Positions 20,459-30,248 of a DNA stretch of 64,000 nucleotides are shown here, piece after piece. Positions within the stretch are counted from its first letter, which is position 1. The number at the start of each line of letters is the position of its first letter. The position numbers were made by a program, and so were the translations under genes. The DNA is taken from positions 202,552 through 266,551 of the forward strand of contig NW_005201269.1 in NCBI RefSeq assembly GCF_000372725.1, in the 5' to 3' direction. This stretch comes from Emiliania huxleyi CCMP1516 (taxonomy: Eukaryota; Haptophyta; Isochrysidales; Noelaerhabdaceae). Below the pieces are notes generated by a model. The model saw only the letters and a program-made list of their open reading frames with translations, did not search any database and was not told where the DNA came from.

Positions 20459-21355
20459 ACTAGGGGGTTATACACTCTCTGAGGCCTCAGACCCCCCTCT
20501 GAGGACGGGTCGGACCCCTGCCTTGGCGGCACAGAGGGTTTGACTCTGACTCTGTGCCGCCTCTGTGGCCTCTCTTGGCTGATTTTGGCCTCAGAGGGTC
20601 CCCGGCCGAGGGTCTGTCTTGGCGCGGCACAGAGGGCGTTGACCTCAGAGGGTAGCCCCCTCTCGGCAGACAGAGGCGAGTCGCGAGAGCCCCGGGCGGA
20701 GGCCGGAGCGCCTAGCCCTCCACGAACGGCGCTGACCAGGGAGGGCGGGGAGGGGGCGGAAGCAGCGAGCATGACTAAGGCGCTACTCTACGCTTGCTGC
20801 TGCTGCAGGCTCGCCCACAGCGCCCGCGCCGACCCCTGCGCGACAGCTTCGCGCGGCCAGCGCGCAGCGGCGCCGCCGACCCGTCAACTTGAGTGAGGAT
20901 GTGCTTGGAGCGGCCGCCCGAGGAGGAGGTAGTGATCTCCACATCCGTCCCCTGCTCCAGCTTGGCCATGAGGCGCCGCGGCGTCCTAGTGAACTCGAAC
21001 TTGAGGTATCCGAAACCAATGGAAGCTGGGCCTGCTGGGGGGGGGGTTCTCTCTGCTTGGCTGGGGGGGGTTCTCTCTGCTTGGTGGGGGATCACGACAG
21101 ACTTGAAATACCGCTGAAAACTCCCTCTGAGGAGCGGCCTCGCGGGGCTTGCCTTGGCGTCTCAGAGGGTCCCCGTAGCCTCAGAGGCTGCGCCGAGAGA
21201 GGCTGGCTTGGCGGCACAGGCCTTCAGAGGGTCGGCCCAGGCACCCTCTGAGCCGCTCGTGGATGGCCTCTCTTGGCACAGAGGGTACCCTCTGAGACGA
21301 GCAGATCTGGGCCCCCTTGCCTCAGACCCCCCCCCCTCTGACACAACCCCCTAGT
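20459..21355. mobile_element. 897-bp hAT-like non-autonomous element
   Basis: Ends are ACTAGGGGGTT at the left and its complement AACCCCCTAGT at the right. Flanks ATCGTGCC (20451-20458) and ATCGTTCC (21356-21363) form an 8-bp target duplication with one mismatch, the length used by hAT transposons. Both subterminal regions repeat 'cagagggt' and 'cctctgag' many times, like hAT transposase-binding sites. The interior has no transposase. A minus-strand frame at about 20870-21020 (FEFTRTPRRLMAKLEQGTDV) may be captured host sequence. Confidence 0.7.
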
Positions 21356-21460
21356 ATCGTTCCCGGAGAAAAATCAAAAAAAGAATTTTTGGGATTTCCC
21401 CTTCGCCGCCCGCTTCGCGCTGCCGGACTGCTGCCTCCACACACGCTTTCTCCTCTGTAC

Positions 21461-23725
21461 ATGCTCCCGCTCCTCATGCTTCTGACCGCCTGCCGCGCCG
21501 CCGCCACGCGCACGCTCATCGGCGGCCGCAGCGCGCGCGTGCTCGCCTCCCGCTTCGCGCACGCGCCGGTCGCGAGCGCAGCTGCGGCGTCCTCCTCGGC
21601 TGCGGCCGCCACTGCCGCGGCTGCGCCGCCGAGCCTGGTGGCCGAGAGCAGGGTGCGCGTGGCGAGCCTGCTCGAGGGTGGCGAGGCGCGGCTGGGCGAG
21701 ACGGTGGTGGTCAAGGGCTGGGTGCGCACCGTGCGGACGCAGAAGTCGTTTTCGTTCGTCGAGGTCAACGACGGCTCGTCGCTCAAGGGTGTGCAGGTGG
21801 TGGCGGAGGACGGGCTCGATTCGTACGACGTGGTGGACGCGCTGTCGACCGGCGCGGCGGTGGCGGTGCGCGGCGAGGTGGTCGCCTCTCCCGCCAAGGA
21901 GCAGAGCATCGAGCTCCGGGCGTCGTTGGTCGAGCTGGTCGGCAGCTGCCCCGCGGACTCGTACCCGCTGCAGAAGAAGCGGCACTCGCTCGAGTTCCTG
22001 CGCTCGATCGCCCACCTGCGGCCGCGGACCAACACCATCGGCGCGGCGATGCGCGTCCGCTCCGCCCTCTCCTTTGCCACGCACGAGTTCTTCCGCTCGC
22101 GCGGGTTTGTGCATGTCCACACGCCGCTGCTGACGGCGTCCGACTGCGAAGGCGCCGGCGAGATGTTCCGCGTCACCACGCTGCCGGCTGCGGGCGAGGC
22201 GGCGCAGCCTGCGGCCGCCGCCGCCGGCTGCGGAGACGACGTCGCGGCGCTCGACCGTGCGGTAAAGTCTGCTGGCGAGGCGGTGCGCGCGCTCAAGGAG
22301 GCGGCGGTGGTGGACAAGGAGGCGGTGGACGGGGCCGTGCAGGAGCTGCTCGCGCGCAAGGCGAAGCTGCAGGCGGCCACGGAGAAGCAGGTGGGCGACC
22401 CGTTCGCCGACGACTTCTTCGGTCGCGCCGCCTACCTGACCGTGTCGGGGCAGCTGTGAACAGCGTCTCTTCACACCTTCGGCTGTGAACAGGCCGCGCC
22501 GCCTACCTGACCGTGTCGGGGCAGCTGTGCGCGGAGACGTACGCGAGCGCGCTGGGGGACGTGTACACGTTCGGGCCCACGTTCCGCGCCGAGGACTCCA
22601 ACACGGCGCGCCACCTCGCCGAGTTTTGGATGATCGAGCCCGAGATGGCCTTCACCGACCTCGCCGCAAACATGGACAACGCCGAGGCGTACGTCAAGCA
22701 CGTGGTGCAGTACGCGCTCCGCTCGTGCGCCGACGACTTTGCGATGTTTGCGCAGTTCTACGACAAGGGCCTCAAGGCCCGGCTGCAGGCGCTCGTTGAG
22801 ACGCCGTTCGCGCGCGTCTCGTACACGGAGGCGGTCGAGCTGCTGCGCGCAGAGATCGCAAAGGACCCGTCCAAGTGGGAGTACCCGTGCGTCGAGTTTG
22901 GGACGGACCTCGCCACCGAGCACGAGAGGTGGCTCGCCGAGGTCGCCTTCGGCAGCGCCGTCTTCGTCTACAACTACCCCAAGGCCCCTCGCCGCCCCCT
23001 TCCTCGCCTTTGCTCTCGCCGCCGCCCGCGCCGCGCCTTACCTCGCGCCGCCTTACCTCGCCGCCGCCGTCGCCCTCGCCGCCGCCGCTCAAGCCGCCGC
23101 CCTCGCTCTCGCCCCCGCCGCCCGTGATGCCTCGCCGCCACCGCCGTCGCAGGCCATCAAGGCCTTCTACATGCGAGACAACGACGACGGCGAGACGGGC
23201 CCAGAAGCGGAATACGTATTCTTGCACTCCGACTAGCGCTCGAGAGGAGGCGTACTCGCTGTATTCTACCGTATTCCGCTGTATTCACTGTATTCGTACC
23301 CCCTCGTACTCACGCGGTGCTCGGAATGCGATACCGTGCTCCCGGCCTGATGTTGGCGTATTCAGCGCGTAGGCAAGACGGTTGCGGCGATGGACCTGCT
23401 CGTGCCCGGTACCTTCCCTGAACCTTCCCTGAATCTTCCTCTAGGCAAGACGGTTGCGGCGATGGACCTGCTCGTGCCCGGTGTCGGCGAGCTCATCGGC
23501 GGCAGCCAGCGCGAGGAGCGGCTGCCGATGCTGCTGAGCAAGATGGAGGAGTCGGGGCTCGACCCGGAGGACTACTGGTGGTACGTCGACCTCCGCCGGT
23601 ACGGGTCGGTCCCCCACTCGGGCTACGGACTCGGCTTCGAGCGGCTCGTCTGCTACGTCACCGGCATCCCAAACATCCGCGACGTGATCCCCTTCCCGCG
23701 CTACCCCGGCTCGTGCGACTTTTGA
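21461..23725 (+). CDS. asparaginyl-tRNA synthetase, probably organellar
   Basis: Exons 21461-22421, 22493-22983, 23153-23189 and 23445-23725 give 589 residues. The first 50 residues are hydrophobic and Arg/Ala-rich, fitting a presequence. The OB-fold anticodon domain follows ([20 protein letters not shown]). Class II motif 2 region reads [20 protein letters not shown]; motif 3 reads [32 protein letters not shown] is the Asn-specific active-site loop. A helical insertion of about 85 residues, WHEP-like in composition, lies before [16 protein letters not shown]. Introns: 22422-22492 (GT-AG, 71 nt), 22984-23152 (GC-AG) and 23190-23444 (GC-AG). The last contains an internal acceptor at 23372 followed by a decoy copy of the next exon. 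It charges tRNA-Asn with Asn using ATP. Confidence 0.92.
22422..22492 (+). repeat. introner family A insertion with exon duplication
   Basis: The first 35 nt of shared sequence (22424-22458) recur at the start of the next exon (22495-22529), offset 71, equal to the intron length. The remaining 39 nt (22454-22492) begin and end with CTGTGAACAG and contain inverted TGTGAA/TTCACA. The same 39-nt design occurs at 46630-46668. Confidence 0.85.
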
Positions 23726-24178
23726 GGCGGCGGGGCGCGGCAACCAGTAGAGAGAGGGGCTGCGGTCCCCCTCTCTCCACAATTCGGCCGAGCCGGTAGT
23801 GGCGCTGGCGGCGGATGCACGCGTCATGGCTGTGGGCACTGCGGGTCATGGCTGCGCTCCTGGCTGCCCCGTGTGTGTGGCTTTTTCGGGGGGAGACGTG
23901 TCAGCGGTGTCTGGTGCGCGGCGAGCCGACCGACAACTTTTCTTTTTCTGAATGTAATATCGTTGACATCGCGCGCACTCGCGTGGCGCAGCGCGTCTTT
24001 TGCGTAAAGCCGAGTCTACGAGAGAGCGAGACGAGCGCGAGGCCGCCTGTGACGTGTGACCCTGTGTGTGGTCTGTGCGGCTGCCGCTCGCCCCACGCTG
24101 CCCACACGCGTCACGACGCCTGCTCCGCCTCGCGCGAGCGGCGCAAGGCCCCATCGCTATGGTCGATCGAGCTCTTGA

Positions 24179-24733
24179 TCAAGCAGCGCACCTGCGAGGG
24201 AGGGAGGCCCACTCGATCCGCAGGCGAGGCGTCATTGGTTGCGCCACTGCCGGAGGCCGCGCCGGGTCGTCGGGCGACCAGGACTCCCAGCCGCGTGTGC
24301 GCGCAAGGGCATCCGCGTGAAACTTGCGCGTCTCTGCGCCTCCGCGAACGAAGGCTGCCGAGAATGGCGTCCTCGCCTCCTCGGCGTCCTCGTCGGAACC
24401 CGCCTCTGCCTCGGGATCCTCGTCGCCGGACTCCACGTCCTCCGTGCCGTCCTCCTCCTCGCCCAGCCCTTGGTCCTCGACTCGTCTAGCCGCGGCGGCT
24501 GCAACTTTCGCCTCGAGGTCAGGCCGCGACAGGAACTCATGCGCCTCGTACTTTGCTGCTATGGCGATGTCCTCCGCAGTGACAGTCTCTCGCCCACACG
24601 AGGAGGCAAAGCGGGCGGCCGTGAGCGCCACCTCCTCTCCAAACACCTCGAGGATGACCTGCGCCTTGGCCACAAAGTCCTTGGCCGCAGCGTCGATGTC
24701 GCTGCAGTCGCCGCCGCCCTCGCCCGACCGCAT
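24179..24733 (-). CDS. histone-fold domain protein with acidic C-terminus
   Basis: 184 residues from the ATG at 24733. Residues about 12-75 look like a histone fold: DFVAKAQVILEVFGEEVALT, then ASSCGRETVTAEDIAIAAKY, where 'GRxTVTxED' is the usual loop-2/helix-3 pattern of TAF/CENP/archaeal-type histone folds. The rest is highly acidic (DEDPEAEAGSDEDAEE) and ends in a basic tail. Probably a subunit of a nuclear complex (TFIID/SAGA-, NC2- or CENP-like); I cannot choose. Upstream is a CA microsatellite, so an earlier exon cannot be excluded. The spacer 23726-24178 shows no gene. Confidence 0.6.
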   Translation of the reverse strand: MRSGEGGGDCSDIDAAAKDFVAKAQVILEVFGEEVALTAARFASSCGRETVTAEDIAIAAKYEAHEFLSRPDLEAKVAAAAARRVEDQGLGEEEDGTEDVESGDEDPEAEAGSDEDAEEARTPFSAAFVRGGAETRKFHADALARTRGWESWSPDDPARPPAVAQPMTPRLRIEWASLPRRCAA

Positions 24734-24794
24734 ATATGTACATGCGTCTCGTTCAAAGTGAGTTCTCGCGCCGAGAAGGAAAACACAAAGCCTC

Positions 24795-24801
24795 ACACAC
24801 G

Positions 24802-24833
<32 letters not shown>

Positions 24834-24840
24834 CACACAC

Positions 24841-24939
<99 letters not shown>

Positions 24940-24985
24940 CACACGCACACACACCTCGACACACACACACACACACACACCGCTC
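24795..24985. repeat. (CA)n microsatellite
   Basis: About 190 bp of CA repeats with CG interruptions, followed directly by an orphan family-B introner copy, the same arrangement as in the helicase intron. Confidence 0.95.
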
Positions 24986-24994
24986 ACACCCCCA

Positions 24995-25137
24995 CGCCGC
25001 GCGCACTGGGCCTTGGCCCTTGCGCACTTTTAATGCCGTGGGGCTCCTCCTGTCGTTAGATGTGGGGAGACGCGAGGGTCGCCCCCCCTTGCCCCACCAC
25101 CTCGTGTGTGTGGAAAAAGTTTCCTTCTTACCTTAGT
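24995..25137 (+). repeat. introner family B, copy outside a recognised gene
   Basis: Contains GCCGTGGGGCTCCT, 'agacgcgaggg', 'ccccaccacctcgtg' and an acceptor-like end CTTACCTTAG, matching 5976-6114. No plus-strand exon was found after it, so it is either a relic or marks an unannotated gene. Confidence 0.7.
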
Positions 25138-25167
25138 TTGGCTCTACAAATATCGCGCGCGGATAAG

Positions 25168-25192
25168 GCGCGCGCGCGCGCGCGCGCGCGCG
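25168..25192. repeat. (CG)n tract
   Basis: About 25 bp of alternating CG, with Z-DNA potential. The stretch to 25497 also has a short tandem of 'tccagagcagtcgcagac', and no gene. Confidence 0.9.
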
Positions 25193-25497
25193 AGGTGTCC
25201 ACCGCCGAGGTGGCGGAAGTAGTGTTAATGCCCGGGAACACAAAGACGCCCAACGTTCTCCAGCCCTCTAGCTCCAGCCGATGGCGTCAACACCGCCGTG
25301 TGTTTCGCTGTGTTTCCCGCTTTCCCCGCCCCCCCCCCAAACAAGGCCAAAGTCGCGTTCTATGCTCCAGAGCAGTCGCAGACTCCATGCTCCAGAGCAG
25401 TCGCAGACGCTGCAGCACCACCTCATCAGCAGTGCCCCAACGTCGAGCCTCCAGCGGGATCCCAGAATCCTGCTTCGCCACAGGCTCGGGTCTCGCG

Positions 25498-28064
25498 TCA
25501 CGCGAGGTCGTTTATCGCCTTCTGCAAACGAGCGATGTAATTTCCGGTCATATGGTTTGCCCCAGACACACCATCTTGCCACGGGGTAAAGTCCATGTCC
25601 TTGTGCGTGCACGTCATGTCACCGCCGCCCCAGAAAGTGATGGCCTGGTTGATGTAAATGCCACCGTTGCCAATGTGCTTGTACCCAAACGTCGATGGCG
25701 GAAGAGACGGCACATTGTCACCATAGTTTGTGAGGCGCTGGGTAAGGATCTTGCCGTCTGGGATGTTTGCGTAGCTCTCAGCCCACACTGATGATAAGGG
25801 AGCCACCAGTGACTGAGCCCTATTGTACGAGTCGGAGTCGCTGTGGAAGACGCGTGGGGAGCCGGCGGTCTGCAAGAGTACCTTGGCGCCGATGTTGGCC
25901 AGCTCGACAGCGCACAGGTTTGCGAGGGCCCCGCCCAGCGAATGGCCGACCACACGCACCAAGGTGCCTCTGCTGATACTGTTTAAGGTCTGAAGCAGCC
26001 CATTCGGCTGGAGGTACTTGAGCTCGAGGTACTGACCGACGAAGCCGAGGCCAGCACTGTAGCTCGTGCCGCCGAGCTCGACCGCGGTGCTGAAGGCCGA
26101 CACAGCATCGGCTTGGATGTCGGACGTGGACGCGAAATCCGTTCCAGAGAAGCCGAAAACCATGATTCCGTTGAGCATTGCGGTATAGCCATAGCCTCCA
26201 GACTGCGGCCCAGAGTACGTCATTATCGAGGTCAGGGAGAGCCCAGAGGGCAACGGCTCCCCCAACTCTAGGTTGTATGAGGCAAGCGCCAAATTGACAC
26301 CCTCGCGGGCGGCTACGATTGCATCCCTGCTGAGTAGTTGCCCTGACTGAAACCGTTCGTCAGAAGAAACTGGCGGCGAGGGGGACGGCGAGGGCACTAA
26401 GGGAGACGGCGGCGGCGGCGGCCTCACGAGGACGCAGTGGTCGGTGTATTGGTCGCTGCCAATGTTGTCGTCCCAGCCACTGTCCGGGTAGACGACGAGC
26501 CCCGAGACTTCCGATGCGGATTGCAGGCGCCACGCGTTCGTGACCACCACGACGTCGCCTGTGCTCAGCACGACCTCGTTGGCGGCCGTCCCCGGCCATG
26601 CGGCGTGCGCCCCTCGTGGATCGCCTTCAGGATTGAGGAAGGCGAGCGAGTCGCAGTTCCAGTCGAGGATGTACGCGCACGTCGGGCTAGCGAGGCACGC
26701 GTCCATCGCCTCTCGGAGGTTTTGGTTTACTCCCTGGTGAGACTCCTGTGAGTACGAGCTGACCTTGCCATAGTACCACGCCGAAGGTGGCGGAGGGTCA
26801 GGAATGGGGGGGAACCGGACATTCCACGCGAGTACAAAGTCGCCGCTGCCGGACGAGTATGCGTCCACGATGAAGAACGCCGTCTGAGTCGAGCCCTGAG
26901 TGTTGGTCCACGAGTGCTGCAAGGTGTCCGGATCGTCGGTGCATGCGATGGGATTGTCGCCTGGGCAGCTCCCGCCCCAACGCGTCTCGTGCCTCGAGTC
27001 ATACGTGTTGGACGTCATTCCGATCGTGAGCTCGCCTCCTGGCAGCACCTCGACGTAGAATATTCTCTCATTGCCGGAGCACGCCACCTCGCATGTGTTG
27101 TATTGGGCCGGATCACATCCCTTTTCCATAGCCTTTCGGCCGCCGCCGCAGTCGCAGAACCCGCTCCATCCAGACTCGATCGTTGTGGTGCAGCCCTTAT
27201 CGTTTCCCGACTCGCGGGGTCCATCCGGATCGCAACCTCCAGTCTGCTTCCATCCGAGGCAGCCACAGCTCGTGCCATGCGTGTTGGGAGCGCCGTCGGT
27301 GCTCAATGACAGCGGGGAGGTTTGAGTGGACAGGTCCAGCGCCGTGTCGCAGGAAGATGGCGTGGGCGGCGGCGGCGACGGCGAGCTGGAGGGCGGCGGC
27401 GGGGCAGGGGGCGGCGGCGGCGGCGGGCCCTCCCACACGCGGATGGAGCTCGCGTCGTTGTTGGGAAAGGAGTCGCAGCAGTCGTACTCGCCCGGGCCAA
27501 ACTCGCGCGACCAGCCGCTGAAGCTGTGCTCGTAGAGGACGACGTGGCAGTCCGGCCCGCCCTCCACTATCAGGCTCGACGTTTCGTCATTCGGGAAGAA
27601 CGAGCAGCAGGCGTAGTCGCCCGGGCCAAACTCGCGCTCCCAGCCGCTGAAGCCGCCGTTCTGGAAGAGCTTGGCCACGCAGGGCGGGAGGAAGTCTCTG
27701 ACCTCGGATGCGGAGAGCACGCTGCTTGCCATGGCGAGGTGTGCGATCTCCCCGAGGAAGACCGCGTCAGCCACCCCGTTGTTATGAAATGATGGGGGCA
27801 TCGCGGTGTACATCCTGGTGTCCAATCCCGTTGGGAAGGCAGGGAAGCTGCTTGAGCTTGCCACCTGAGTGCCATCAACGAAAAGCACGACTGTGCCCGC
27901 GCTGCTCCGGGTGGCCGCCACGTAGTGTTGCACACCGTCGAAGAGGTAGGGTGAGGAGGCTTTCACGGAAGTCCATCTTTCCGTGGGTGAAATTCTGTAT
28001 TCGCCATATTCCAAGAGGCCATCGCGATGGATCCTGAATTCGAAGCCTTGCTTCTTGCTCAGCC
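25498..28064 (-). CDS. secreted-type multidomain class 3 lipase, 5' end missing
   Basis: About 855 codons open to the stop at 25498. Order: LamG/concanavalin-like module (VQHYVAATRSS, LFVDGTQVASS); two beta/gamma-crystallin Greek-key motifs (FSGWEREFGPGDYACC and FSGWSREFGPGEYDCC); a Pro-rich linker; a Cys-rich module (residues about 270-430); a PAN-like Cys segment; a second Pro-rich linker; and a class 3 lipase domain. The nucleophile Ser lies in GHSLGGALANLC (codon at 25939-25941). It would hydrolyse acylglycerols. Linkers and Cys pairs suggest an extracellular enzyme. The open frame continues to 28104, but that part lies in a dispersed repeat (28067 on). An AG acceptor sits at 28065-28066, so upstream exons, including any signal peptide, were not found. 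Confidence 0.75.
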
Positions 28065-28066
28065 CT

Positions 28067-28438
28067 ACATTGGTAACACGAGACCACCACGTTTGCCGGT
28101 CCAAGAGAGAGGCACCGGCGCTGTCCTGAGAAGGTGCGTGGTCCCTCTTGACTGCCCATGCGCGCGAGGCTGTGTAGGCATAGCCTCGAGAGTGCCAGCA
28201 GCCAATCCGAGGCGACGCGCATTGCGCCAGAAGCGTGCACGCAGCTGGAAGGACACCTTCCTACTGGCCGTACGATCAGGTTGTCACTGAATGCTTCATA
28301 CTAAGGCCGCGAGCTATGCAGGTGATCAATTGTGCAGCATGGCACGGTCAGCAGCGCCGACAGGCTGTCGCAAGGCGTGATAGCATGGCCGCAAGTACGC
28401 CGAATTCCCATGAAAACAAGTAAAAAATCGCGCAAAAA
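28067..28438. repeat. dispersed repeat, copy 1 (about 370 bp)
   Basis: Over 95% identical by eye to 54318-54692, with a few substitutions and a small indel near 28212. It abuts the first lipase exon, and its sequence ends exactly where the exon's AG acceptor begins. Confidence 0.9.
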
Positions 28439-28597
28439 AGAAAAAAAGCTAAAAAGCTACGGCGCCTGCGGCGGGCCATGGGACCCCATCGCCCCCCCGC
28501 ATGGATACCCTCTAGAGCCCCCGCGAACCCCCAGAGAGGACACTAGGCACGGGACTAAGGACCACATAAAGATTGATTCTCGCCCCTGTACTCGCAG

Positions 28598-29520
28598 AGT
28601 GTGGGTAAACCATAAAAGTAGGTTTGAATTCGTCCACGTAAGGCTTGGTGAGTGGTTGGGGTGGCCTCAGGCATCCCCAAGGGAGCCTCTGCGGTGCCAC
28701 ATAAGCAGCTTAGTGATTGTCGAGACTTTAAAGGATTCGTTTGAAGAAACGCAAACAAGACAAACGGTACGTATGGTCACCAGTAAAAACGAAAATTCGA
28801 CTTTGAGGGATCATATCTCAAAAGGCTGGGTGAGAGCATAGCGTTATTGTTGCATATTAGGCCACATAAGGTCAAACTCGACCCCACAAGCGTCAAGAAC
28901 CCGATGCTCCGGCTCGACTGTGCCGGCACACTGCCTCCTCGCGCCAGCTGCTCGCAGGCCGTCGCGGCCCGTGGTGCACCAGAGAGAGAGGTCGACACGT
29001 TGCCCCCGCCGGCGAGTCCGCGCGGCTCAGGCCGGCCAGAAGGTGTGTGGTGGCGGCACCGTGGCAGGATTGCGGAGAAGAGCTCGCCGAACGCGAGCAG
29101 CAGATGGCCAAAGTGTGCCAGCGCGAGAGCCTCGCGAGCGGGCGCAGAAGGAGCTCGCCGTGACACGATGCCGGGCGGTGGTGGTGCTCTGGCGGCTGTG
29201 CACAGTGGGCAGGGTCAGGCTGCAGCAGGGCAGCACGATGGTAGTGCCCTGCTGCAGCCTGGTCTGACATGCACAGGGCGAACAGAGGCGGTACTATCGT
29301 CCGGCGCTCGTCGTCGAATCTGGGCCAACTTCGACCGCCGCCACAGCTCGCCACGAGCACGCAGCGACAAAATGTTGACTGTACGGAAGTTGAGGCTGGT
29401 CGAGAGGAAAAGGCTGCCGTGCAAGCCGGCAGCAGGCCGGCTCGGCGTGGACTGCCGCGGCGACTTTTATGGGCTTCTCTGTTCATAGTACCGTATACGG
29501 TACTATGGTTTACCCACACT
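28598..29520. mobile_element. 923-bp segment with 17-bp inverted ends
   Basis: Left end 28598-28614 (AGTGTGGGTAAACCATA) is the perfect inverse complement of 29504-29520. No transposase ORF inside and no clear TSD. Probably a non-autonomous DNA element. Confidence 0.55.
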
Positions 29521-30248
29521 AAGCGAGTAACTATTGATATTGATTATTGACAGCATCCCCTCTAACTATTGACAATATATTGATCCCTCTCAAGCTTTTG
29601 TTGGACTTTTTTTTCGCGGGTTTTTTGTCCGACCGCACGACAGTTGCGAGCATGACAGAGCCTCAATCTCCTTCAAGCACTGTGGCGTCAGGCCAGGCTG
29701 CGGCGGCTGGGCCGGCGAGGCGTCGGCTGCCGGCTGGTTGCGCCCGGGATGGTTAGCAGCGAACATGGCGCTCGCCGAAGGGCAAAAATCAGGAGAAAAA
29801 AAGTAATAGTGTCCTCACGTCCAGCAGTCCGTCGCGAACGTACAACGAACGGCCGGGACCACGGGAGCAGCCCTAGCCCCTCTAACCATTGCAATATATA
29901 ATCGCATCTCTAACTATTGGAGCAATATATTCAATATTTTATGCGGTCCTTACACGGGACTGGCACAACAAAGAACCCTGCACAAAGATCGCAAGGCCAA
30001 GGGCGGGGTGTCCGGGGACCTGTTCTTTTTTACCCACATCACAGTAGTCAGTAGAGAGGTGTGCGTTTTTATTTATTTATTTAGGGGCCCCTAAAGGCCC
30101 TGTGGGCGAACGAGGCTCCCTAGCCCCGTCGATGTGCCCTCTCTGTCTCTCCGCACTCCGGCCCTATCCCTGGGACAGGCGCCTCCCCCCATCTCACCCC
30201 CCTGACGGCCAGCGCCACCTCTCCCGTCGGGTGCTTCGCGCCGAGCTC
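29521..30248. other. non-coding stretch with AT-rich short repeats
   Basis: Three imperfect copies of 'ctctaactattg...aatatat' (about 29557, 29877 and 29908). No gene seen. Confidence 0.5.

Noticed and set aside
28067..28104. Start MDRQTWWSRVTNVG for the lipase
   Set aside because: It lies in a dispersed repeat also present at 54.3 kb, and the first codon is not ATG. An acceptor site sits at the repeat boundary.
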